NCBI GenBank assembly: GCA_003326195.1
Contig: LXQE01000117.1
Coordinates: 120,345-154,516 of the forward strand
From: Nostoc punctiforme NIES-2108
Lineage (GTDB): Bacteria > Cyanobacteriota > Cyanobacteriia > Cyanobacteriales > Nostocaceae
Reading direction: 5' to 3'
Length of the DNA stretch: 34,172 bases
Shown: piece by piece, positions 8,926 to 16,299 of the stretch
How the letters are laid out: every line of letters starts with the position of its first letter
Numbering within the stretch: the stretch's first letter is position 1
The notes under the pieces: model-generated
What the model saw: the letters and a program-made list of their open reading frames with translations, nothing else
The model's database searches: none
What the model was told of the DNA's origin: nothing
Translations under genes and position numbers: made by a program

Positions 8926-9200
8926 GAGGCTAAATATCGTTGCAAATTACTGATATGATCGGGAACTGTGGTCGTAATTTCCCAATACCAATCAATCCGT
9001 AGTTACATCAGGTGCTGTATCTACGAGGGCTAGGGAATAAAAACTTAATTATTTAACTACGGCTGATTATTTTTACTCAAGAACATTCCTACGCGAAACT
9101 TCAAATCCGTGGTTAGTTAAAGGAAACTTGTGGCCATTTACATCTTGGGAATTTGTCAAGCAGGTTTAGATAATGTTCATGTAACAATTTCGATACTCAT

Positions 9201-9242
9201 AACTTAAGATGATATTTTTGTTAAAATCGTATAAAATGTTAC
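9201..9242 (-). promoter_or_regulatory. NtcA-activated promoter of nirA
   Basis: Read leftward, GTAACATTTTATAC (9242-9229) is a perfect NtcA box GTA-N8-TAC. Exactly 22 bases later comes TAAGTT (9206-9201), which fits the TAN3T -10 box of class II NtcA promoters. Transcription would start near 9194, about 270 nt before the nirA ATG. NtcA binds under nitrogen limitation (2-oxoglutarate signal). The box is palindromic, so an effect on the divergent Rieske gene cannot be excluded. Confidence 0.85.
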
Positions 9243-9268
9243 GTTTTTTAGGAAAATTCCCAAAAAAC

Positions 9269-9283
9269 GCATGAAGAGTATGC
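9269..9283. promoter_or_regulatory. Candidate LysR-type operator (GCAT-N7-ATGC)
   Basis: A short dyad 26 bp upstream of the NtcA box with respect to nirA, a plausible place for the NtcB co-activator. The dyad is visible; the protein assignment is inference and the motif is not the exact published NtcB site that I recall. Confidence 0.35.
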
Positions 9284-9443
9284 ATTTTTTACATTAGAGT
9301 CACCAATGAACGATGTAAAACCCTCAATCAACGGTATTTGAGATGACTGAAGCAATTTTGGATCGCCATAGATTAATCTCAAATCTAAAATCCAAAATTG
9401 AGTGGCAGATGTTAGCTAAAACTTAGATATTATTTCAGTAGCT

Positions 9444-9857
9444 ATGAAACGTCGTGACTTTATTAATTGGGTAGGTTTAGGTTTGATTGCGAGTTCTCTA
9501 CCTGTAGCGATCGCAGCTTGTTCTTCTCCAACAACTCCGGTATCTAAAGATTGGCAAACAGTAGGTACATCAGCAGAATTAGATAAAACAGGTCAATTGC
9601 TAGCAAAAGACTCACCTGCTGGGCCTGTGCTGGTAGTCGGCACATCTAAAGCAGGAACTCTAACTGCTGTTAACCCTACCTGTACTCACGCAGGTTGCAC
9701 TGTAGCATGGAAAGCTGATGCCAAAAAATTCGCTTGTCCCTGTCATGGTTCGGAATATGGAGCCGATGGTAAAGTGCAAAAAGGCCCAGCAACAGAAGCG
9801 CTCAAAACTTATGCCGCCAAAATTGAGGGTAATTCTGTTGTAGTCAAACCAAGCTAA
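9444..9857 (+). CDS. Tat-exported Rieske [2Fe-2S] lipoprotein
   Basis: 137 aa. The N terminus MKRRDFINWVGLGLI is a twin-arginine signal, and PVAIAAC gives a lipobox-like cleavage site at about Cys26, so the protein probably crosses the membrane folded and is lipid-anchored on the far side. The Rieske cluster ligands are C-T-H-A-G-C (about residues 79-84) and C-P-C-H-G-S (about 97-102). It is shorter than cytochrome b6f PetC (about 180 aa) and lacks its usual single long N-terminal helix, so it is more likely an auxiliary periplasmic or thylakoid electron carrier. It is divergent from nirA with 518 bp between them. No partner gene is adjacent. Confidence 0.88.
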   Translation: MKRRDFINWVGLGLIASSLPVAIAACSSPTTPVSKDWQTVGTSAELDKTGQLLAKDSPAGPVLVVGTSKAGTLTAVNPTCTHAGCTVAWKADAKKFACPCHGSEYGADGKVQKGPATEALKTYAAKIEGNSVVVKPS

Positions 9858-10024
9858 TGGAGGCAGGAGACAAAATAGTTCCTCTTTTCCGTTAGTGATA
9901 CCGGGGCGTTGGGCCAGTTCCCAGTCCTGAGTAAAGAAGTGAGATTCCCCACTCAGCACTCATAACTCAGCACTCTTAGGGAGCAGAAGATGATAATTAA
10001 AGCAAGATATTAAAGCAAGATATT

Positions 10025-11323
10025 GTGAGTAACATCAACCAGCTTTTGGTACAAGCCGAGGCAGCACATAATGCCGCTGATTGGTCATCACTAATTCAAT
10101 ATTTACAACAGTTAATTTTAGGTGGAGACTCGGAAGATCCAGAGATAGTTAAAAATCGAGAATATCTCCTGAAATTAACACTTTCAATCTTAGAGATGGG
10201 GGATTTTCAGCAACGCTGGGAAATTACTAAAGTGTTGATTCACTTTGGTAATATTGCCATCCCACCTCTCATTGAAATATTAGAAGATGAAGATGCAGAA
10301 GAAGAATTGCGGTGGTATGCAGCAAGAACTTTGGGCGAATTTAAACACCCAGAAGTCATCGCGTCAATAGTTGAATTACTCAAAAATGATGAGGATGAAG
10401 AACTCAAAGCGATCGCAGCCACAGCACTGGGACAAATGGGTACTGTTGCTATTGCTTCACTAACTGAACTTCTATTAAATGAAAATACACGATTGTTAGC
10501 AGTGCGATCGCTTTGTTGTATTCGGCAGCCAGAAACCATTACACCGCTGTTAAGTGTAGTGCAAGATCCACAACCAGCAATCCGCGCTGCCGCAATTGAA
10601 GCCCTCAGCAGTTTTCATGATGAACGCGTACCGCCAGTATTGTTAAAAGCTTTGGATGATACAGCCGCCACAGTAAGGCGTGCAGCAGTGCTTGGTTTAG
10701 GTTTTCGCCCCGATTTACATCAAGCATTAGATTTAGTAACAAGACTGCAACCCAAACTTTACGACTTTAACCTTGATGTTTGTTGTGCAGCCGCAGTTAC
10801 CCTTTCTCGAATTGGTAGTGATGACGCTGCCAAATATTTATTTGATTTGCTGATTTCACCCCAGATACAGATAACACTGCAATTAGAAACCATCCGCGCT
10901 TTAAGTTGGATGGGGACGTTATCAAGTTTAGAATATTTGCAAACAGCACTGAATCAAAGCACTTCCGAGACAGTGTGGCAAGAAATTGTCACAGTTTTGG
11001 GACGAGTCCAAGAACCGCAGTTAACTACACCAGCCGCCGAAATCTTACTGCAAATACTGCGATTGCACCATCCAGCGACAGAGATTGCCAGTATCAAAAG
11101 TACGATCGCCTTGTCTTTAGGACAGTTAGGCCAAATGCAGGCAATTGAACCATTGATTTCGCTGTTAGGCGATTCTAATGCATCGGTGAGACTACATGCG
11201 ATCGCAGCACTGAAAAATCTGAATAGGGAAACCACATATCAACAATTACAGCAGTTAGCGAATAATGACGCAATCACACCAGATTTAAAACAAGGAATAG
11301 CGATCGCTTTAGCTGAATGGTAA
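10025..11323 (+). CDS. HEAT-repeat protein
   Basis: 432 aa built almost entirely of HEAT/PBS-lyase-like helical repeats: recurring I-x-x-L-I-x-x-L, then D-x-x-x-x-V/L-R-x-x-A-A-x-x-A-L-G (for example EELRWYAARTLGEF, EELKAIAATALGQM, ATVRRAAVLGLGFR, ASVRLHAIAALKNL). The start is a GTG at 10025 just after a duplicated TTAAAGCAAGATA string (about 9998-10023). Such proteins are scaffolds; some cyanobacterial relatives (CpcE/CpcF) are phycobilin lyases, but nothing here marks it as one. It follows the Rieske gene by 167 bp on the same strand. Function unknown. Confidence 0.85.
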   Translation: MSNINQLLVQAEAAHNAADWSSLIQYLQQLILGGDSEDPEIVKNREYLLKLTLSILEMGDFQQRWEITKVLIHFGNIAIPPLIEILEDEDAEEELRWYAARTLGEFKHPEVIASIVELLKNDEDEELKAIAATALGQMGTVAIASLTELLLNENTRLLAVRSLCCIRQPETITPLLSVVQDPQPAIRAAAIEALSSFHDERVPPVLLKALDDTAATVRRAAVLGLGFRPDLHQALDLVTRLQPKLYDFNLDVCCAAAVTLSRIGSDDAAKYLFDLLISPQIQITLQLETIRALSWMGTLSSLEYLQTALNQSTSETVWQEIVTVLGRVQEPQLTTPAAEILLQILRLHHPATEIASIKSTIALSLGQLGQMQAIEPLISLLGDSNASVRLHAIAALKNLNRETTYQQLQQLANNDAITPDLKQGIAIALAEW

Positions 11324-12213
11324 ATTTCAGTGTCAACTTTTAATCGTGTAGGGTGGGGTTAAGTACCTACTGAACCGAGAACCGCTATAACTGACAATAA
11401 AAGTATTCCTTAAGTCTAAAGCAAGACACACCTGGAGTATGAAGTTATAAGCTCTCAGGTGAAATAAGATTGTGAAGTATTCTTAATAGAGCCTCAACCG
11501 TTGGCAGCGTCGGGCTGCTTATAATCTCTAGTTCCTTTATATCCAAATAACTAAAAGCTAATGTCAACAAAGTAATTATATTTATTGAGGAAAAAATCTT
11601 GCTTAACTTAGCGATCGCTTGTAGTTTTTAAGTAGGTTGGTGTAAATAATTAAAAGTTTGTAGTAGACCCTTTCTTTTGGAAAAGCAAGCTACGCCTCAC
11701 GTCTTCAAGAGGTTTATTTAATTACAAGCTCTAAAAGGTTGCATTTTTTCACACTCATAGACGAAAATGCCAAATTAATTCCTGCGATATAAATGGTTTT
11801 ACTCTTATGGTAGAAGTCAGACGAAAAACTAGCAGCTATGCTGTGTAGCAGTTACAAAATAATTCACAATAAGTAATTAAAAATCTGATAGAAGTGAATA
11901 TAATAATTTATTTTAATAATAAATATTGTTACTCATTATCTAGCTAGTGTGAAAAAGCGATTTTATCGTGGTTTCCTAATCCTAAATTAGTAATTACTGA
12001 TTGTGAATTGTTTTGCTATATCTGACCAATAGTAAGTTCCAAGAGTAAGTTGCTGGGAGATATTCAAATGCTTTCAACTTTTCCAAAAAAGCTAGGCGAA
12101 AGACTCCTCAACTCTAGTAAACATTTACTTATTTAGCAGTGGATTGAGTAGACAATATCGGTTTTAAAATCAATCACCCACAGAAATCTAAGAACATAAC
12201 AGGAACCATAAGT
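11324..12213. other. Long intergenic region, no gene seen
   Basis: 890 bp of AT-rich DNA. It contains a GAGAACCGCTATAA string (near 11380) that recurs near 33087 and, inverted and slightly altered, near 1424, and an imperfect HIP1-containing stretch near 11610. No coding frame longer than about 60 codons with coding character, and no tRNA or clear terminator, was recognised. The promoter of the downstream repeat-protein gene should lie in its last 200 bp. Confidence 0.5.
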
Positions 12214-12987
12214 ATGAAGCCTTTGAATTTATCTAAAGCTGTTTTAGCTACTGTCTTTGCAATCAGTTTCGCTTCTGTGTCCTTACCTCCTTCAGTCTTT
12301 GCCCAGAGTGGAGGCTCCGGCAGTGGTGGCTCCGGCAGTGGTGGCTCCGGCAGTGGTGGCGCCAGTGGTGGCTCTAGCTCAGGTACTGGAACTACAGGTA
12401 CTGGCACAGGTACTGGAACTACAGGTACTGGCAGTGGCACAACGGGTAGTGGAACAACGGGCACTGGAACTACAGGTACAGGCACAACGGGTAGTGGTCT
12501 AGGTACTGGTACTGGTACAGGCAGTGGCTCAACGGGCACTGGAACTACAGGTACAGGTAGTGGCACAACGGGTAGTGGTCTAGGTACTGGCACTGGTACA
12601 GGCAGTGGCACAACGGGCACTGGAACTACAGGCGCTGGAACCACAGGCAGTGGTACAACGGGCAGTGGAACTACAGGTACTGGAACAACAGGCTCGGATG
12701 CGACAGGTACTGGTACAACAGGCACTGATACCACAGGTACTGGAACTACAGGCACTGGTACTGGAACTACAGGCACTGGCACTGATACCACAGGTACTGG
12801 CACTGATGCCACAGGTACTAACAGAAATACAGGTGTCGTAGCCTCTGAAAGAACTAGCGATCGCGGTTTCAATTTCGGTTGGCTAGGTTTGCTTGGTCTA
12901 GCTGGTTTAGCAGGACTGGCTCGTAATCGCGAAAAAGTGCGGGCTTATAGAGATCCCGATGAAGTAAAAGGTTCTGGCTCCAGATAG
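12214..12987 (+). CDS. Secreted Gly/Thr/Ser-repeat protein with C-terminal Gly-rich hydrophobic anchor
   Basis: 257 aa. A signal peptide (MKPLNLSKAVLATVFAISF...VFAQ, cut near residue 31) is followed by three GGSGS units, then about 150 residues of TGTGTTG/TGSGTTG repeats. The tail, FNFGWLGLLGLAGLAGL, is followed by basic residues (ARNREKVR), a sorting-type end resembling the WGxxGxxG family found on many cyanobacterial short secreted proteins, with Phe in place of the first Trp. This suggests a low-complexity protein anchored in or sorted to the envelope. AGGA lies 12 bases before the ATG. The repeat is so regular that the opposite strand is also open (Pro/Val-rich), which is an artefact. Function unknown. 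Confidence 0.8.
   Translation: MKPLNLSKAVLATVFAISFASVSLPPSVFAQSGGSGSGGSGSGGSGSGGASGGSSSGTGTTGTGTGTGTTGTGSGTTGSGTTGTGTTGTGTTGSGLGTGTGTGSGSTGTGTTGTGSGTTGSGLGTGTGTGSGTTGTGTTGAGTTGSGTTGSGTTGTGTTGSDATGTGTTGTDTTGTGTTGTGTGTTGTGTDTTGTGTDATGTNRNTGVVASERTSDRGFNFGWLGLLGLAGLAGLARNREKVRAYRDPDEVKGSGSR
12310..12830. repeat. Low-complexity coding repeats (GGSGS and TGTGTTG)
   Basis: First come three 15-bp GGCTCCGGCAGTGGT-type units, then interleaved 9-, 12- and 21-bp units built on GGCACTGGAACTACA. Variation is mostly synonymous (GGT/GGC/GGA), with Ser/Thr swaps, consistent with repeat expansion under selection for composition. Confidence 0.85.
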
Positions 12988-13008
12988 TATTCACTACACT
13001 TACTTTAG

Positions 13009-13035
13009 GAGGGTACAGCCTTTGTTTGTGCCCTC
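13009..13035 (+). terminator. Possible transcript-end hairpin after the repeat-protein gene
   Basis: GAGGGTAC (13009-13016) pairs with GTGCCCTC (13028-13035) over eight positions including one G-U, with an 11-nt loop, 22 bp after the stop codon. There is no T tract, so termination is only a suggestion. Confidence 0.4.
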
Positions 13036-13145
13036 TGCAACTCTTACAAATTTGACGCGATCGCAGCCGTATCCGCAAGTGTACGGCTATTTGCTTGAGG
13101 TTCTGTAAAACCTTGTCTTAGGAATCGCTATTTAACAATTCAAAA

Positions 13146-13187
13146 GTAACAAACTCTACTAAATTGTGGATAAAAATCCGTTAACTT
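13146..13187 (+). promoter_or_regulatory. NtcA-activated promoter of ntcB
   Basis: GTAACAAACTCTAC (13146-13159) is a perfect GTA-N8-TAC NtcA box. Exactly 22 bases later comes TAACTT (13182-13187), a TAN3T -10 box. Transcription would begin near 13193, about 30 nt before the ntcB ATG. The geometry is the same as at the nirA promoter in this window. Confidence 0.87.
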
Positions 13188-13223
13188 AATAAAACTGATA
13201 AATGTAATTCAGGCTACATAAAA

Positions 13224-14171
13224 ATGCGCCTAGAGCAGTTGCAAGCCTTTCTAGCGATCGCCCAAACCGGCAGCTTTCAACAAGCAGCGCGAACATCCGG
13301 TGTTACCCAATCGACGATTAGTCGCCAAATTCAAGCATTAGAAGCAGATTTGGGGATAGAACTGTTTCACAGAAGCACTCATGCCAAACTGACGCTAGGA
13401 GGTGAACGTTTGTTACCCCGCGTCCGCAAAATTTGTCAAGAGTGGCAGACTGCTACAGAAGAATTAGCCGATTTAATTGCCGGAAAGCAACCAGAACTTT
13501 GCATTGCCGTGATTCACTCCCTATGTGGATCTTACTTACCACCAGTGTTGCAAAAATTTTGTCATGATTATCCAGAAGTGCAATTGCGAGTGACTTCATT
13601 AGGAAGCGATCGCGCTCTCAAAGTCCTCAAAGATGGATTGGTGGATTTAGCAATTGTGATGAATAATCGCTTTTTAACCACTAGTAGAGAAATGGTGGTA
13701 GAAGTGCTTTATGATGAACCTATAGAAGTTTTAACCGCAGCGAATCATCCCCTGGCACAATATGAATTCATCCCTTGGTCGGAGCTAATTCGTTATCCCC
13801 AAGTGGTTTTTAAAGATGGTTATGGGATGCAGCGCTTAATACAAGATAGATTTGAGCGTATGGAAGCGAAACTCCAGGCGGCTTTAGAAGTAAATACCTT
13901 AGATGCCTTTCGGGGAGTCGTGCGCCAAGGAGAACTGATAGCTTTGCTACCTCAATCAGCATTACTAGAAGCTCGTCTTGACCCTACCCTGGCGATTCGT
14001 TCCTTGGCCAGTAACAATACTAGTGGTTTAGCAGATGGTTCGAGTTTGACTCGTCGGGTCGTTATGGTGACAACTCAAGACCGTCTGCAAATTCCTCCCA
14101 TCAAACACTTTTGGCAACTAGTGCGAGAAAATATTCCACTGCAAATTAACCAGCAGCGATCGGCTTCTTAA
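13224..14171 (+). CDS. ntcB: LysR-type nitrate-assimilation activator NtcB
   Basis: 315-aa LysR-family regulator. Residues 1-60 form the winged helix-turn-helix (MRLEQLQAFLAIAQTGSFQQAA, then TQSTISRQIQALEADLGIELFHR). Residues about 90-300 form the periplasmic-binding-like effector domain. Nitrite is the reported co-inducer for NtcB in unicellular species; in Anabaena NtcB is required for expression of the nir operon. The assignment rests on close resemblance to cyanobacterial NtcB sequences I recall (for example VTSLGSDRALKVLKDGLVD and GMQRLIQ...LNTLDAFRGVVRQGE-type passages), on its position near nirA and on its NtcA promoter. An insertion sequence sits 88 bp after its stop codon and could cut it off from a former downstream neighbour. 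Confidence 0.85.
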   Translation: MRLEQLQAFLAIAQTGSFQQAARTSGVTQSTISRQIQALEADLGIELFHRSTHAKLTLGGERLLPRVRKICQEWQTATEELADLIAGKQPELCIAVIHSLCGSYLPPVLQKFCHDYPEVQLRVTSLGSDRALKVLKDGLVDLAIVMNNRFLTTSREMVVEVLYDEPIEVLTAANHPLAQYEFIPWSELIRYPQVVFKDGYGMQRLIQDRFERMEAKLQAALEVNTLDAFRGVVRQGELIALLPQSALLEARLDPTLAIRSLASNNTSGLADGSSLTRRVVMVTTQDRLQIPPIKHFWQLVRENIPLQINQQRSAS

Positions 14172-14335
14172 GCGTTATTAGTCATTATTCAAGAGTCTTT
14201 AATTTCTGATGGGACTTTTGCAAGATAATTAATAGTTTATATCAATACCTTCGCCAATTGGGAGCATCCAGTTTTGGAAGATTTACCATTTATGGGAAAA
14301 TGTAAAGGGAAATAAAGAAAGTGCGATCGCTGACA

Positions 14336-15406
14336 ATGAACCAAGAGAAACAAGAACGGATCAAAGCCTGCTTACAAGAATTGTCAACACTGCTGTATGA
14401 AGAAGCAGATAAAAGTAAGCTGACAGACCTCGAAGGCATAGAAAAAACAGTTCGCAGTCAAGTATTAGAAATAGTCAGCCCAGAAATAGCCCTTTTTTTA
14501 TCGAACAAAAAACAGGAACAAAAGTAGGTAAAACCAGGAAAATCAAAAGCCTAGTAGGGGAACTGAAATTAAAAGCGAAACAGCTTATGAGACTAGGTTT
14601 AAAGCCAAGAAGTCGTTTAAGTCCATTACTTCAAAAGTGCTGTTTAAGGCTATCAGCAAATGAATCATACCAAAAAGCAGAAATCGAGATTGAGGCATTA
14701 ACAGGGGTGAAAGTTGGTCACACGACACAACAAAAACTAGTTCTCGAACAGGATTTTCAGCTACCCGAAGCAAAACAAGCTGTGTCAGAAGTGAGTGTGG
14801 ATGGGGGAAAAGTCCGACTTAGGGGACAACCGAAAGCAGGCTGTCACTGGCGAGACTATAAAACTGTTCGTCTACAAGGGATTTACTATGGTGCGTTTTT
14901 TGATGATAACCAGTCATTAGTTGATTATGTCAATAGCCAGCGTCTTGTTAATCCGTTAGTCTGCTTGGGTGATGGTCATGATGGTGTGTGGAATCTCGTC
15001 AAAGAGTTTGGTAAAAGTGAAAATTTTGAACGTTGGGAAATTTTAGATTGGTATCACCTCAAAGAAAATCTCTATAAAGTTGGCGGTTCTTTAAAGCGGC
15101 TAAAAGCTGCTGAAGCTCTGTTATGGCAAGGTCAGGTAGATAATACTCAAGCTTTATTTCTTCATTGCCGAGGTAAACAGGCGAAGAACTTCATTGCAAA
15201 TCTAGTAAAAACATCGCTCTCGTATTGTCAACTATGCCTATTACCAGGCTGAACAACTCTGTTCTATTGGTTCTGGAGCAGTTGAATCTGCTATTAAACA
15301 AATTGGTACGAGGATTAAAATTTCTGGCGCACAGTGGAATGTTGATAGTGTTAATCACATCCTCTCTATTCGTTGTGCTTATCTTAATGGTTTACTTGCT
15401 ATTTGA
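14336..15406 (+). pseudogene. ISKra4-family transposase, two frame changes
   Basis: The first frame begins MNQEKQERIKACLQELS (ATG 14336) and runs to a stop at 14527. The main frame continues from about 14500 (IEQKTGTKVGKTRKIKS) to about 15211, and the C-terminal part (HRSRIVNYAYYQAEQL, IGSGAVESAIKQIG, ISGAQWN, ending NGLLAI) lies in a third frame up to TGA at 15404-15406. Typical family motifs are VSVDGGKVRLR, CLGDGHDGVWN and LDWYHLKENLYKVGGS. The first switch is a -1 shift exactly at T TTT TTA (14494-14500), a classical slippery heptamer, so it may be programmed. The second fits one extra A in an A5 run (15207-15211) and probably inactivates the enzyme. Confidence 0.9.
14494..14500 (+). promoter_or_regulatory. 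Candidate -1 ribosomal frameshift site in the transposase
   Basis: In frame 0 the codons are CTT TTT TTA, giving the heptamer T TTT TTA. Slippage by -1 continues with ATC GAA CAA, which enters the frame holding the conserved transposase body. Confidence 0.55.
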
Positions 15407-15700
15407 GTGTTTCTGCCAAAAGTGGATGCTCCCCGCCAATTTACGAGGGTGAGTTGATGACGCTTTCACTATTAACTCGCTATTCTCTGAGGTTTGGCAA
15501 AAACAATAAGTTCTAAAATTCCTTTAAGGTTGACCACAAGGTTTTTTTACGTATTGACCGCAGTATAAGGGTTTGAAATGACAAACTATCTTTTAAACGA
15601 AACGCTTATCTATGGGTAATTTTGCCAGTTTTGCCAAAATTTTTCTAGGCTCTTATTTTGGCAAAGCTATTGTTATATAAAACTAACTATGCCGTGGTTC

Positions 15701-16207
15701 TTAGCCAGCCCTGAGTCTTGTTGGGATAAACTCATGCTCTATGATCTTGTTATTCTCGCACGTTAGTCGCTGCACACCAGTTAGCCACTGTTGCGACCCC
15801 TGTAACCCGATTTTGAACTTAACTGTGCGGGATTTATACTCTTGTGTGATTGTGATCTGCGGCGGATCAAGAAATCTTGCGGTGAGCGACTTACCTGGAT
15901 CTATAATCATGCCCTGAGTTCCGAGTGCATAGCTACGGAAAGTATTAGAATTTGGCCTGTTTGCGTACTGATCCAGCGATTCTATTTCTGTAGTTCTATT
16001 GCCACCGTTGTCTGTCGTGATCTTTGTTATTTCCTCAAAATATTCCAATGGTGGCGGTGTCAAAAGGCGTAATCTTTTCTGCGATTTGTTGTACCATCTG
16101 ATATTTATATATAAATTATGCCCAAATTGCCTGTCCGTTATGATATCGCTAGGCTGCATCGTCAAGATATCTAACTCCATGTATTTTTTCCAGTCCTCCC
16201 CGTTCAC
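15701..16207 (-). CDS. Unknown protein; likely C-terminal cargo part of the adjacent DUF4157 protein
   Basis: As a separate gene it would start with GTG at 16207 (168 aa), but the frame is open upstream through 16338 with protein-like sequence (NPSQSPSGYQPLIQRNPF and a basic KKVKKFF stretch), overlapping the end of the DUF4157 gene. No ribosome site precedes the GTG other than GGGGAGG after it. I recognise no domain. The sequence is mixed alpha/beta in character with many aromatic and polar residues (HNLYINIRWYNKSQKRLRLL; ITQEYKSRTVKFKIGLQG), without signal peptide or membrane segment. A -1 shift at the A9 run (16340-16348 on the plus strand) would join it to the upstream gene as one protein of about 476 aa. 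It is probably the variable effector domain; the activity is unknown. Confidence 0.55.
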   Translation of the reverse strand: MNGEDWKKYMELDILTMQPSDIITDRQFGHNLYINIRWYNKSQKRLRLLTPPPLEYFEEITKITTDNGGNRTTEIESLDQYANRPNSNTFRSYALGTQGMIIDPGKSLTARFLDPPQITITQEYKSRTVKFKIGLQGSQQWLTGVQRLTCENNKIIEHEFIPTRLRAG

Positions 16208-16299
16208 CTCTATTTGTTCTATTTGCTCGCCACCGTTATCTATATCGCCACTGTCTTTGGAAAAGAATTTTTTAACCTTTTTAAAAGGGTTACGCTGGA

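Larger units (their letters stand above)
14260..15433 (+). mobile_element. ISKra4-like insertion sequence, complete with ends
   Basis: The 1174-bp element is bounded by 18-bp inverted repeats: GGGAGCATCCAGTTTTGG at 14260-14277 and CCAAAAGTGGATGCTCCC at 15416-15433 (17 of 18 positions match). It is flanked by an 8-bp direct repeat CGCCAATT at 14252-14259 and 15434-15441, read as the target-site duplication. The single coding region is an ISKra4-type transposase. Intact ends and duplication argue for a recent insertion, but the transposase carries a frameshift near 15211. Confidence 0.92.

Noticed and set aside
8974..8988. GTA-N9-TAC close to the nirA start
   Set aside because: The spacing is one base too long for NtcA; the perfect box at 9229 has the right -10 as well.
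12174..12872. Minus-strand Pro/Val-repeat protein
   Set aside because: Mirror of the Gly/Thr repeat gene; the plus strand has the signal peptide, the tail and the ribosome site.
15447..15506. Short frame starting MTLSLLTRYSLRFG with a GAGGGTGAG sequence before it
   Set aside because: Only 19 codons; may be a remnant beside the IS, but nothing supports a gene.
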